A stretch of 64,000 nt of DNA from Variovorax sp. IB41 (GCF_016405905.1 NZ_JAEFCB010000008.1:1-64000), one strand, 5' to 3'; positions 17,800 through 26,230 are shown, numbered from the stretch's first letter. The notes: generated by a model not told the origin, from the letters alone. Program-made: numbers and translations.

Positions 17800-19170
17800 A
17801 TGAACCTCCGCACCAAGATCGTCGCGCTGGCCGTCGCTCCGCTGCTCGTCGCGCTGGTGCTCGTGGCCTTGGCGGTGCGACATCAGGAGCACGACCTTGC
17901 GCAGCGCGAGCGCGCGCTCATCGAGCGCAGCTACATGGCCCAGCGGCGCAGCGAATTGCGCAGCTACGTCGAACTGGCCGTGAGCAACCTGCGCCCGCTG
18001 TACGACTCGGGGCAGGACGACGAGGCCACGCGCAACGAGGCGCTGCGCCGGCTCGCGGCGCTCGACTACGGCGACGACGGCTACTTCTTCGTCTACGACC
18101 TGGAGGGCAACTCCCTCATGCATTCGCGCCAGCCCGAGCTGGTCGGCCAGAACCTCTGGGGCATGCGCGATTCGAAGGGGCGCTTCACGATCCAGGAGCT
18201 CATCAAGGGCGCGAAAGAAAACGGTGGCGCCTACGTCGAGTACGAATGGCGCAAGCCCTCCAGCGCGCAGATGGCGCCCAAGCTGGGCTACGTGACGGCG
18301 CTGCCGCGCTGGAACTGGATGGTCGGCACGGGCCTGTACCTGGACGACATCGAATCGACCATGGACGCGCTGGACAAGCAGATGAACGCCAACGTCACCG
18401 CCACGCTGCTGTGGATCGCGGGCATCGCGGCGCTGTGCCTGGGCGTGGTGAGCGCGACGGGCCTGTTTTTGAACCTGAGCGAACACCGCGTGGCCGAGGC
18501 CAAGCTGCGCCTGCTCGCGCGGCGCGTGGTGCAGTCCCAGGAAGAAGAGCGCGGCCACCTCGCGCGCGAACTGCACGATGGCACGAGCCAGACGCTGGTG
18601 TCGGCCAAGCTCCTGATCGAATCGGCCGTCGATGCGCTCGGCCGCGACCACCACGCGGCGCCGCCCGCGCTCGGCAAGGCGCTGCAGCGCCTGAACGATT
18701 CGCTCACCGAAGTGCGCCGCATCTCGCACCGTCTGCGCCCCGCGCTGCTCGACACGCTGGGCCTGCCCGCGGCGCTGGAGCGCCTGGGCCACGAGTTCGG
18801 CGAAGAGGGCAGCATCGACGCATCGATCATGGTCGAGGGCGAGCCCTTCGAGCTTTCGCAGGAGACCAAGACCGCGCTCTTTCGCGTGACGCAAGAGGCG
18901 CTCACCAACGTGCGCAAGCACGCCGAGGCGCACCGCGTGCACATCGCGCTCGGCTTCACCGACGAGGCCGTGCGGCTGGAGGTGAGCGACGATGGCGTGG
19001 GCTTCGACGTCGAGGCAATGCAGCTGGACCCGCGCCACGGCATCGGTCTTCGCAACATGCGCGAGCGCGTCGAGGCGATCGGCGGGCGGCTGGCGATGCG
19101 CTCGGGCCGCGGCCACACATCCATCGAGGCCGAGGTGCCGGCCCGCAGCGCGAGGCCTGAACCGGAATGA
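17800..19170 (+). CDS. Cache-domain sensor histidine kinase (NarX/HisKA_3 class)
   Basis: 456 aa. First membrane helix about 8-27; a periplasmic single-Cache domain about 38-180 (DYGDDGYFFVYDLEGN, PRWNWMVGTGLYLDDI); second helix about 195-220; HisKA_3 dimerisation domain with His259 in ARELHDGTSQTL; ATPase with EALTNVRKHA and DDGVGFD, GIGLRNMRERV. Cache sensors of this kind usually bind small carboxylates. It overlaps the response regulator by 4 bases (ATGA at 19167), so the two form one unit. Confidence 0.92.
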   Translation: MNLRTKIVALAVAPLLVALVLVALAVRHQEHDLAQRERALIERSYMAQRRSELRSYVELAVSNLRPLYDSGQDDEATRNEALRRLAALDYGDDGYFFVYDLEGNSLMHSRQPELVGQNLWGMRDSKGRFTIQELIKGAKENGGAYVEYEWRKPSSAQMAPKLGYVTALPRWNWMVGTGLYLDDIESTMDALDKQMNANVTATLLWIAGIAALCLGVVSATGLFLNLSEHRVAEAKLRLLARRVVQSQEEERGHLARELHDGTSQTLVSAKLLIESAVDALGRDHHAAPPALGKALQRLNDSLTEVRRISHRLRPALLDTLGLPAALERLGHEFGEEGSIDASIMVEGEPFELSQETKTALFRVTQEALTNVRKHAEAHRVHIALGFTDEAVRLEVSDDGVGFDVEAMQLDPRHGIGLRNMRERVEAIGGRLAMRSGRGHTSIEAEVPARSARPEPE

Positions 19171-19877
19171 CAGCAGCAGCACCACCCCCACCCGCACCAC
19201 CCGCACAGGTGCGCACGCAGCAGGCACCCAGGCCCATCCGCCTCTTCATCGTGGACGACCACCCGCTCGTGCGCGACGGCCTGCGCGCGCGGCTGGGCGC
19301 GATGCCCAACCTGGAGATCGTCGGCGAGGCCGGCAGCGGCGCCGAGGCGCTCGCGCTCATCGACACGCTGCGGTGCGACCTCATGCTGGTCGATGTCGGC
19401 ATGAAGGACATGAACGGCATCGACCTAGCCGCGCTCGTGCTGCAGCGCGACCAGCAACAAGCGCCATCGCACCCCGCGCCGCACATCGTGATGCTCAGCA
19501 TGTACGACAACCCCGAGTACGTGCAGAAGGCCATGCAGGTGGGCGCGCGCGGCTATGTGCTGAAAGACGCGCCCGCGGCCGAGATCGTGGCCGCCATCGA
19601 GGCGGTGTCCGCGGGCGGCACGTTCCTGAGCCCCGCCGTCTCGAAGAAGCTCTTTCGCAACCAGGCGCCGCGCCCGTTGCTCACGCCGCGCGAGAGCGAG
19701 ATCCTCACCGCGCTCGGCCGCGGCGAATCGAGCAAGCAGATCGCGCGCGACCTCTCCTTGAGCGTGCGCACTGTGGAGGCGCACCGCCAGAGCATCAAGC
19801 GGCGCCTGGGCATCGAAGGGCAGGCGGAGCTCATCAAGTACGCGGTGGAGCATGCGCGGGAGTTCGGGCAGGGGTGA
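19167..19877 (+). CDS. NarL/FixJ-family response regulator
   Basis: 236 aa. An Ala/Pro-rich leader of about 20 residues precedes the receiver domain (FIVDDHPLVRDGL; phospho-acceptor Asp76 in LMLVDVGMKDMNG). A LuxR-type helix-turn-helix lies near residues 170-228 (LTPRESEILTALGRGESSKQ). It is the cognate regulator of the Cache kinase. Its targets are not apparent; neighbouring transporter genes are candidates only by position. Confidence 0.93.
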   Translation: MTAAAPPPPAPPAQVRTQQAPRPIRLFIVDDHPLVRDGLRARLGAMPNLEIVGEAGSGAEALALIDTLRCDLMLVDVGMKDMNGIDLAALVLQRDQQQAPSHPAPHIVMLSMYDNPEYVQKAMQVGARGYVLKDAPAAEIVAAIEAVSAGGTFLSPAVSKKLFRNQAPRPLLTPRESEILTALGRGESSKQIARDLSLSVRTVEAHRQSIKRRLGIEGQAELIKYAVEHAREFGQG

Positions 19878-19905
19878 ATTTCTTGCGCGATGCGTTGCCG
19901 ATGTA

Positions 19906-19977
19906 GCCGTCGATTGAGCCGTCGATTGAGCCGTTGATCAAGCCGCTGATGAAGCCACCGACGAAGCCTTCGATTCG
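19906..19977. repeat. 12-bp tandem repeat, six degenerate units
   Basis: Six consecutive 12-base units starting GCC, the first two identical (GCCGTCGATTGA) and later ones drifting (GCCGTTGATCAA, GCCGCTGATGAA, GCCACCGACGAA, GCCTTCGATTCG). It starts 29 bases after the response regulator stop. The period is a multiple of three, yet no convincing reading frame runs through it: the + strand frame hits stops in the first units. Confidence 0.85.
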
Positions 19978-20168
19978 GCCGCAACAGTGAACTCTGGAGA
20001 GGACTGTCAGAGCTTTGTGTATTGCGCCTGCCGCGCGTCGATTGACCGCGCAATTCGAGAATTAATGGGCAGAAATTTCTCGCTGCGCGGGGCTGTGGTT
20101 CTCTACAGTGAATGCCCTTGGGTGCTGACGACCCACCACTCACACACACCGATCGGATCGATGGACGG

Positions 20169-20273
20169 ATGAACCGCTTTGCTTCACGGCGGGCTGTCGC
20201 TGCGATGAGCAGCGATGCGAACGTGAGGCGCAAAAGGCGACGGCCACGGTGCGCGAACACCATGGCCGTCTAA
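20169..20273 (+). CDS. possible 34-residue Arg-rich mini-ORF
   Basis: ATG 20169 to TAA 20271-20273 encodes 34 residues with nine arginines and two lysines, including RRKRRRPR. It lies in an otherwise empty gap, upstream of a 75-90 aa orphan gene. Its last third forms one arm and the loop of a long hairpin (20239-20270). Ribosome site is weak (GGACGG directly before the start). It may be a leader peptide, a small basic protein or chance; evidence is compositional only. Confidence 0.3.
   Translation: MNRFASRRAVAAMSSDANVRRKRRRPRCANTMAV
20239..20270 (+). promoter_or_regulatory. 13-bp near-perfect RNA hairpin
   Basis: GACGGCCACGGTG (20239-20251) and CACCATGGCCGTC (20258-20270) pair at 12 of 13 positions around a 6-base loop CGCGAA. 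It ends exactly before the TAA of the Arg-rich mini-ORF and 12 bases before the first ATG of the next orphan gene. It could attenuate or protect that mRNA; no T tract follows, so a simple terminator is less likely. Confidence 0.55.
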
Positions 20274-20312
20274 CCAAATGACGTGCATTACTTTTTACTG
20301 AAAGCACAACAC

Positions 20313-20555
20313 ATGGCTGATCGAATTATGTCCCGGGGTCCCCGGACGAACTCTTCCAACGCATCCGCGCAAACCGCATCGGATGTACTTGAGAACAAGC
20401 TGGAGCAACTGCACACGCTGCTGTGGTGCTGCTACGGCGACGATGGATGGTTCGAGGAAGTGGGGCCGGCGCATCGGGAGAACCTGGTGTGGCTCGCCTC
20501 TGATTTAGCGGGAGAGGCGCGGGAGCTATATCAGGAAATGGGGCCGGCTAGCTAA
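20313..20555 (+). CDS. small hypothetical protein
   Basis: 80 aa from ATG 20313; an in-frame ATG at 20283 would add 10 residues, and neither has a clear ribosome site. The C-terminal half is acidic with a Trp/Cys-rich patch (LWCCYGDDGWFEEVGP) followed by a helix. No family recognised. Lies after an unusual leader with a hairpin and before an inverted repeat. Confidence 0.55.
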   Translation: MADRIMSRGPRTNSSNASAQTASDVLENKLEQLHTLLWCCYGDDGWFEEVGPAHRENLVWLASDLAGEARELYQEMGPAS

Positions 20556-20560
20556 GGGCT

Positions 20561-20593
20561 CGGGCGCCGAGGTTCATTGCGGCTTGGCGCCCG
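20561..20593. terminator. 8-bp inverted repeat after the small orphan gene
   Basis: CGGGCGCC (20561-20568) and GGCGCCCG (20586-20593) are perfect inverted copies separated by 17 bases, starting 5 bases after the preceding stop. A short T run (GAGGTTTTT) follows some ten bases later. A plausible, not proven, terminator. Confidence 0.35.
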
Positions 20594-20716
20594 CTCTTGA
20601 GGTTTTTGGCCAGCCGAGGCTAGACTTTCGTCTCCGGCCGCGGATTCAACGGCCCACCGCCAAACTGAGACGGAATTGGGCTTCTTCGACCCGACATTAC
20701 CCCGGAGCTCAAATCA

Positions 20717-21076
20717 GTGACACCAACCTTAGACGTCCGCTCCAAGCCGCCATCGCGGTGGTGTTTGGTCGGCAACGTTCGACCGCCCCTTGGTATCCAT
20801 GTGCCTCATTTTTCGACCGGCACGAAAGTTCATTGCATGCCGGCGCAATGGGGTGATGGCTACGAAAAGATCGTTGTAGTTGGTCGGCATAGACGCTCCA
20901 AGAGATTCGTGAAGCTCGTCATTCCGTCCAGGTTTGTGAAGGACGTGCGAGCCCAGTTGGTCTATTCGCCGTCGGTGCTTCTGCTTATCCAAGAACACTG
21001 CAATGAGCCTGGACACTTCTGCTGGAGCGGTCCGGCCGAGATCGAGGCGTTCATCCAAGCGTATTCAGCGCAGTGA
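20717..21076 (+). CDS. conserved hypothetical protein (GTKVHCMPAQWGDGYE family)
   Basis: 119 aa from GTG 20717. The core WCLVGNV, GTKVHCMPAQWGDGYEKIVV, GRHRRSKRFVKLVI and AQLVYSP follows the pattern of a widespread family of roughly 100-residue uncharacterised proteins that I recall from Proteobacteria and Bacteroidetes, often in accessory or toxin-immunity neighbourhoods. The first 15 residues are outside that core, so the true start may be later. No function assigned. Confidence 0.65.
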   Translation: MTPTLDVRSKPPSRWCLVGNVRPPLGIHVPHFSTGTKVHCMPAQWGDGYEKIVVVGRHRRSKRFVKLVIPSRFVKDVRAQLVYSPSVLLLIQEHCNEPGHFCWSGPAEIEAFIQAYSAQ

Positions 21077-21175
21077 TCGTGTTGGGGCAATCAAAGGCCG
21101 CAGCCTGCCAAGCGCGGCTGTCTGTTAGGCGTGACTGATTTACCGCGATCGACGGCTGCGAGCGGTGTTTTTGCA

Positions 21176-21580
21176 TCAGCCCCCGATGCCGGGCGGGCAG
21201 TCCAGGTAGTAGTTACAGCTCGTGGGGAGCGGGTTTCCATCCATGATGTGCGCTGCCCACGCGAACAAATTCAACATGTACCCGGCGTGCGTCGGCGTCA
21301 GGCCGCAGGACTCGGCGACTTCTGGCAATCGTGCGCGACAGACATCAAGGTGGCGCCGTACGCCCTCCGATCCACCGAGATAGGCATTGAACTCGTCGAG
21401 ATCAATACCCAAACCGGAAACTCGGTAAGTGCCTGCCACGCCTGGTGCGTCTGTATAGACGGCCATGACATCGTGGCCTTCAAGAGTCGCGACGGTCGTA
21501 AGCACTCTGCAAAAGGCATCTTTCATCCCATTGCTGATCCAAAGGTCCGCGTTGTTGTTGATCCAGATGGGGGCGCCCAT
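21176..21580 (-). CDS. hypothetical protein
   Basis: 134 aa, not recognised. Neutral to acidic, with WINNNADLWISNG near the start and a Cys pair near the C-terminus (CNYYLDCPPGIGG). No membrane segment or signal peptide. An overlapping + strand frame (21131-21604) is also open, but the minus-strand product has the more natural composition. Lower GC than the flanking core genes. Confidence 0.55.
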   Translation of the reverse strand: MGAPIWINNNADLWISNGMKDAFCRVLTTVATLEGHDVMAVYTDAPGVAGTYRVSGLGIDLDEFNAYLGGSEGVRRHLDVCRARLPEVAESCGLTPTHAGYMLNLFAWAAHIMDGNPLPTSCNYYLDCPPGIGG

Positions 21581-21825
21581 GGTCTTACCGTTGAGAGGCG
21601 TTGAGGTTGTCAGGTCTCAGCGATGCTGTGTGTTCATGGCCGTCGCTACCTAAGTTGAATTCAACGGCGGCTTTGGAGAGCCGAAGGGCGGTCGGTGTCA
21701 AAAGACCCGCTGCGGTCTTCGAGCTTTCTCCCGGGCGGCGGATCTCGTGTGGGAAGTTCACGACTGCAATCTAAGCAGCACCTGGTAGATGGAAGCGTCT
21801 TGTCAGGGATCGAGTCTCAAATCAC

Positions 21826-22443
21826 CTAACGAAAGAAGCCGTATTCTTTCATGCACGTCACGAATTCAGGATCCTGCCTGACGAAGGAGGCGAGGAAAAA
21901 AACTTGAAAGTTCAGAGTATTAGCCTCAACGTCGTTCGACCGTGCATTCACGATCAACTGCCCATCCGTGGTCTGAAAAAGACCGACGCTTGGCGCTGTT
22001 TCCACAAAACGTTTGAGTGAGGAGGGCAGGCTAAGCAGATCGGCATCGACGAGCTTCGCACCCACCACATCTGCTGCGAGGTCGCGTGTGGAACCTTGCG
22101 TTCGCACAATGAAGCTTGCGGCAATTGCCTGGTCAGCTTGAGGCCGGATCTGAACACCTATCCTCATCACTTGGGCAGATGGGCCCGCCGTGCAGAGCGG
22201 CTTTCCGGCAGCCGTGACTTCAACGAAACCTGGCGAGCAAAGTGGGCCATTGACACCGCTTTTTGGCCCGAGGATGTGAGTCAAGTTCACCATCTCGCGA
22301 CTGCTCAGAAGCTCCGCCGCAGAGGGGCATCTCTCTTGTGCTTCGGCATTGATTCCTACGGCCCATAACAACAAAGCACACAGTGAGGCCGAGGCTTGAA
22401 CACCGAAATCCCTTGTTCCCGCAGCCAAGCGTAGAGCACGCAT
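21826..22443 (-). CDS. exported hypothetical protein
   Basis: 205 aa. ATG 22443 was chosen because an AGGA lies 5-6 bases upstream; ATG 22449 and a much longer frame from 22533 are alternatives. A signal peptide with a hydrophobic core near residues 17-30 (ASASLCALLLWAVG) is followed by a cleavage-like NAEAQE. The mature part has Cys residues near both ends (QERCPSAAEL, FVTCMKEYG). No family recognised. It lies 40 bases downstream of the minus-strand gene at 22484-23215. Confidence 0.6.
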   Translation of the reverse strand: MRALRLAAGTRDFGVQASASLCALLLWAVGINAEAQERCPSAAELLSSREMVNLTHILGPKSGVNGPLCSPGFVEVTAAGKPLCTAGPSAQVMRIGVQIRPQADQAIAASFIVRTQGSTRDLAADVVGAKLVDADLLSLPSSLKRFVETAPSVGLFQTTDGQLIVNARSNDVEANTLNFQVFFLASFVRQDPEFVTCMKEYGFFR

Positions 22444-22483
22444 TCGCATTCCTAGTATGAAAATCCGTTCATGGCCGAAAGCG

Positions 22484-23215
22484 CTAACCGTCAAGCGCTC
22501 GCCGCTTGCGGATCTGGCGCTTCTGCTCAGCACCGGGCGGCTTGTAAGAGCCGGAAAGACGACGCCGGAGAGACTTTATCGCGGCGGCTCTTGCTCGCAT
22601 CGCACCATGGTCGGTCACCGTCTGGGCATCCGCCCACTCCAATGACCCTTCGATCGGCGCTCCTCTAAGTGCACACAGGCAAAGTGCCTGCTGATACGAC
22701 ATGGTGGCACTGTTGAATGTCTCGATCACCAAATCTCTCAACTTCGTCTGCTGCTCTTGCGGTGGCACCAACCCGTCGTCGAAGCTCGTCAACGCGTTCA
22801 ACGCGCCGAGTGCTCGCCAGAACGGATCGTCTGGCTCGTCCGAAAGGGCGGTTGTCGACATGCAGTAGTCCAACAGCATCGTTACGCAAGTCTCGGTGCG
22901 AACTTCGACTAGAACCGCAATAGCAAACGTCGCGAGCGCTCGATCGGTCAGCAAATGCTGCAGCGAAGCTACGCCGCCGCGGCCGTAGGCGACGCAGGCC
23001 ACCGCCCAACGTGCGAGCGGCACTACCCTGGTTCCGTCTTCCAGCAAGCCGTCCTCGTGCCATCCGTGCAGCTTGCAGAGCCGTTCAATCTCATCAGCGC
23101 CGTCAGCGCCATACGCCAGCGAAAACCGAATCAAGTCTTCCGGATGAACTGAACCACCGTAGGACAGCGGTCCGGAGCCCTTGGCGGCCTTGCGGGCAAG
23201 ATCATTGAATTTCAT
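22484..23215 (-). CDS. hypothetical cytoplasmic protein
   Basis: 243 aa, not recognised. Mostly helical, with PLARWAVACVAYGRGG near residue 65-80 and a strongly basic C-terminus (KQRIRKRR). No membrane segment. The arrangement suggests co-transcription with the exported protein immediately downstream. Base composition is lower in GC than the flanking core genes. Confidence 0.6.
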   Translation of the reverse strand: MKFNDLARKAAKGSGPLSYGGSVHPEDLIRFSLAYGADGADEIERLCKLHGWHEDGLLEDGTRVVPLARWAVACVAYGRGGVASLQHLLTDRALATFAIAVLVEVRTETCVTMLLDYCMSTTALSDEPDDPFWRALGALNALTSFDDGLVPPQEQQTKLRDLVIETFNSATMSYQQALCLCALRGAPIEGSLEWADAQTVTDHGAMRARAAAIKSLRRRLSGSYKPPGAEQKRQIRKRRALDG

Positions 23216-23664
23216 CGTAATTCGATGTGCATGCTTTGGCAGCCGTTATATCGTTTGCCAGCTTGCGATGGTCTAAGACTGGAGCCCCGCGGTGAGGGGC
23301 CGGTTCTGGCCGATAGTAGCCATTTGCGAAGACACACCGAGCGTCCATGATCGGTCTGAAGCGGTCTCATGCATAGCGAGTAAACAACGGGCAAGACTGT
23401 CTGGCCCCCCCCAATGAAAGCCACTCGCCTCGGCGCGACCGCGCCAACGTTCATCGCCAGGGGCGCGCCGGTGCGTAACGAAATCGAGTCGCGCGATGCC
23501 AATGCGCTTCGGCCGGTCACTGATCGGGGCGCAGCCCATTGACAGCCGACATGGCAATGCCCCGGCGGCCCTAAAATTCAGACGCATATGACGCGTGGCG
23601 ATCAGATAGAGAAGGGCGCCAACTCCAGCGCTCGATAGCTTTCAACCAGATGTCGCCTCTTCGA
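23216..23664. other. 449-base stretch without a convincing gene
   Basis: Two overlapping minus-strand frames (23212-23520 and 23273-23587) are open but have Arg/Ser/Pro-rich, unstructured products. Segments such as GGTTCTGGCCGATAGTAGCC resemble decayed dispersed sequence seen between genes in other proteobacteria. I see no promoter, RNA gene or terminator that can be defended. Confidence 0.5.
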
Positions 23665-24309
23665 ATGTCCAACCTTCCCCACAGCCTCGCCGCCGATCGC
23701 AACAAGCAGCCCATCCTTGATGCATTGACCCGCGTCCTCGGCGAGCGCGGCATCGCGCTAGAAATCGCCTCCGGCACAGGCCAACACGCCGCCTGGTTCG
23801 CCGCCTCCATGCCCCAATGGACCTGGCAACCCACCGACGCAGACCCCCGCACGCTCCCCGCCCTCGCAGCCCGCGTCGCAGAAGCCGCACTCCCCAATCT
23901 CCGCCCGCCGCTCCTCCTGGACGTGATGTCGCCTCAATGGCCGTCGCAGGGCCCCGCGTTCGCTGAAGCAAGAGGAGGAGAAGGGCAAGAAGAAAAGTTC
24001 GACGCCATCTACTGCGCCAACATGCTGCACATCGCGCCGTGGCCCACATGCGCCGCCCTGATGCAAGGCGCCGCGCGGCATCTGCGCGCTGGCGGGTTGC
24101 TCGTCACCTACGGGCCTTACATCGAAGACGACGTTCCCACGGCGCCGGGCAACACGGCGTTCGACGAAGACCTGCGCGCCCGCAATGCCGCATGGGGCAT
24201 CCGCCGCCTGGAAGACGTGGCGGCCGAGGCGCGCCGCGCAGGCCTCGCGTTGCGCGAGCGGCATGCGATGCCGGCGAACAACCTGCTGCTGGTGTTCGGG
24301 TTGCAGTAA
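23665..24309 (+). CDS. DUF938-family SAM-dependent methyltransferase-like protein
   Basis: 214 aa from ATG 23665 (ATG 23650 adds five residues). The family pattern is clear: ADRNKQPIL near the start, the SAM-binding ALEIASGTGQHAAWFA (about 31-46), WQPTDADP, YCANMLHIAPW and a C-terminal LLLVFGLQ. An acidic insertion near residues 100-113 (EARGGEGQEEK) is unusual. Substrate of the family is unknown. Stands alone among orphan genes. Confidence 0.85.
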   Translation: MSNLPHSLAADRNKQPILDALTRVLGERGIALEIASGTGQHAAWFAASMPQWTWQPTDADPRTLPALAARVAEAALPNLRPPLLLDVMSPQWPSQGPAFAEARGGEGQEEKFDAIYCANMLHIAPWPTCAALMQGAARHLRAGGLLVTYGPYIEDDVPTAPGNTAFDEDLRARNAAWGIRRLEDVAAEARRAGLALRERHAMPANNLLLVFGLQ

Positions 24310-24394
24310 AAACTGCAGGGCTTCTCCTTGGCAGCACGCGCATTCGCTGTGGACCGCCGTCCTCAACAATTCATCCGGTAGAAAAAGCAAACCT

Positions 24395-24694
24395 ATGAAG
24401 AGCCTCGCTGCTGAAGTTGTTCGATACCTCTGGGCACTCGTGTTCCTGGCCGACGACACGTTTCGCGACGACAACTTTGTAGCCGACGAGATCGAGCGAA
24501 TCAGCTTTGAAATGGCCGACGAGTATTCGCCAGAGGAGCAGCAGGCCGTCATGGCCGTAGCCCGCGAGTGGCTGGACGCTGCCACTGCAGAACCCGATGC
24601 TCATGGATACACGCCGCGAAAGTTATCGACCCCGGAGCAGCGCGAATTTCTCGAATCGCTGGCGGCCGGGGCTTTCATGAACGCGGCGGACTGA
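24395..24694 (+). CDS. small acidic hypothetical protein
   Basis: 99 aa from ATG 24395, taken because the in-frame upstream part overlaps the methyltransferase gene and is Cys/Arg/Trp-rich. The protein is helical and acidic (DDTFRDDNFVADEIE, YSPEEQQAVMAVARE). No family recognised. It is convergent with the HEAT-repeat gene, 31 bases away. Confidence 0.6.
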   Translation: MKSLAAEVVRYLWALVFLADDTFRDDNFVADEIERISFEMADEYSPEEQQAVMAVAREWLDAATAEPDAHGYTPRKLSTPEQREFLESLAAGAFMNAAD

Positions 24695-24725
24695 ACAGCT
24701 TCGGTCGAGCCTCAGTGGTCCGAAG

Positions 24726-25565
24726 CTAGTGCGAACGGCATGCATCGATGGCCGCGTTCAACCGGTCAAGCCAATACCCGCTGACCTCTGACTCATTCAA
24801 GTCGTCTGCAATTCTCTGCAGCGCATCCACGAGCAACGGGCTCGCCAATTTCTCCGCGGCCTCCAGTTCGTACACGCGGCAATCGGCGTCCAGGTGTTCC
24901 GCCAGATAGGTGATCGCTCTCGGGTCCGACCGTTTGGCCAGTCCCACCAGTGCTTCACCGCGCACTTCGTCATCACGGTCCTGCAGGTTCTTCCACAGAA
25001 GCTCGCGAATCTCCGGCGTGTCCGCTTCCTGAAGCGAGCCGAGGCCGAACGTTGCCCAGTTGCGCACGTCGTCATCGGGGTCGCTCGCGAGCCAAAGCAG
25101 CGCTTCGATGGCGTCCGGCTCGGGGTAATGGCCCAGCGATACCGCAACGTTCCATCGGAGCAATTCATTGCGATGCGTCGACAGCCTCAAGAGTTCGGGC
25201 AATGCGTCGGGATGCGGCCGATGACCAAGGCCCGAGACTGCCGCGCGAACCACTTCGTCATGCGGATCGTGTAAGCCTGCAAGCAGCAGGGTTTGCGTTT
25301 CTTCCCGCGCGTATTCGACGCTGCCGAAGTAGTCGCCGCGTTGGTGTTGCCGCAGCTGAGACGCGATGCAGAGGCCGAGGCCTCGACGTCTCCAGCTGGC
25401 GCTGGCAGACAGCGAGCGTGCAAGTTCAAGCGTCTGCGGGGAGCCGCGCATCTGCAATTCGACAATCGCGCGCCAGTGCCGGTCGCTGCCCCAGCCGCGC
25501 AGCGCCATGCGGATCAGCTGCCGTTCGGTTCGCGTCCTGTTGAGGTTTCTCGCCGGTTTCTTCAT
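24726..25565 (-). CDS. HEAT-repeat protein
   Basis: 279 aa from ATG 25565; an upstream ATG at 25652 would add 29 residues without improving the match. Four or more helical HEAT/PBS-lyase-type repeats cover about 85-235, each with the D-x-x-V/R pattern (DPHDEVVRAAVSGLGH, DPDDDVRNWATFGLG, DRDDEVRGEALVGLA). Such proteins are scaffolds for protein contacts. N-terminus is strongly basic. No partner can be named from its neighbours. Confidence 0.8.
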   Translation of the reverse strand: MKKPARNLNRTRTERQLIRMALRGWGSDRHWRAIVELQMRGSPQTLELARSLSASASWRRRGLGLCIASQLRQHQRGDYFGSVEYAREETQTLLLAGLHDPHDEVVRAAVSGLGHRPHPDALPELLRLSTHRNELLRWNVAVSLGHYPEPDAIEALLWLASDPDDDVRNWATFGLGSLQEADTPEIRELLWKNLQDRDDEVRGEALVGLAKRSDPRAITYLAEHLDADCRVYELEAAEKLASPLLVDALQRIADDLNESEVSGYWLDRLNAAIDACRSH

Positions 25566-25652
25566 GGCGGCCGATGTTATCTGCCGGTACATCGGTCCGA
25601 AGCGATGCACTGCGGTCGCGTAAGCGAAGGGCGAGGGGGCTTGCTGCGCCAC

Positions 25653-25748
25653 TCAAGCTGCGCTGCACTGCGCCGCGACGTCCAGCACCCACATCACCCC
25701 GAACCGGTCCTTCAAGTCACCGCGATGCGGTTCTTGTGTGTAGCCTTG
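25653..25748 (-). pseudogene. remnant C-terminus of a VOC (glyoxalase/PhnB-like) protein
   Basis: Read on the minus strand, a frame ending in TGA at 25655-25653 gives EPHRGDLKDRFGVMWVLDV, the typical last strand of VOC/PhnB-like proteins (RDRFGV-W pattern). Nothing upstream continues the domain: the frame runs into the neighbouring intergenic DNA. About 25-30 codons of a lost gene remain. The upstream limit is approximate. Confidence 0.5.
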
Positions 25749-25759
25749 AAGCGATCCGC

Positions 25760-26230
25760 TCAACTGGCCGGGGGCTTGTAAAGCCGGGACTCGACTCCGC
25801 GAAATGCAATGACGCGGCACCAAGTCTTGTTGCGTGCGAGCACTTCGTAAATTTCATCCTCCGGCAAAACAGTTCCGAGGACGATGGGCTCCGAGTTCTC
25901 CGCCTTCACGATGACATCGCTGGCAAACGCCGCAATCAGAAATTCGGGCCGTACGCAGTTGTCGCCTTGCTCGGGGAAGCCAACGAGAGCACTGAACTTG
26001 AAGTCGCCCGGGATCGGAATCCGCGCATTGGGAAACCAGTCTTCCCTCGCGGCTACAACATGCCATGCGCCAGCAGTGATGGTCTCGACCGTCGTTGCAC
26101 CCAAGACCCGTGCGCCGTTCGTCAGCTGTTCAACGAGGTTCTGAGCGGTAGCCTGGCCGGCATCGAAGAACATCGCCGGATGAGCACGCACCCATTCGAT
26201 TGCAGATTCCTTGAGTATCTTGATGGTCAT
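25760..26230 (-). CDS. hypothetical protein
   Basis: 156 aa from ATG 26230; the longer frame to 26401 overlaps the next gene. No signal peptide, mixed alpha/beta composition (IEWVRAHPAMFFDAGQATAQ reads as an N-terminal helix; ITAGAWHVVAAREDWFP as strands). Family not recognised. It stands 38 bases downstream of the excalibur-domain gene on the same strand. Confidence 0.6.
   Translation of the reverse strand: MTIKILKESAIEWVRAHPAMFFDAGQATAQNLVEQLTNGARVLGATTVETITAGAWHVVAAREDWFPNARIPIPGDFKFSALVGFPEQGDNCVRPEFLIAAFASDVIVKAENSEPIVLGTVLPEDEIYEVLARNKTWCRVIAFRGVESRLYKPPAS

Noticed and set aside
20269..21140. Integron attC-like cores (GTCTAAC near 20269, GTTAGGC near 21125)
   Set aside because: Short matches expected by chance, no paired sites at attC distance, genes on mixed strands, no integrase.
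21131..21604. + strand frame of 157 codons overlapping the 21176-21580 gene
   Set aside because: Composition is less protein-like than the minus-strand product; only one can be real.
21654..21665. 12-bp palindrome GTTGAATTCAAC
   Set aside because: Single copy in an intergenic gap with no regulator nearby; expected by chance at this length scale.
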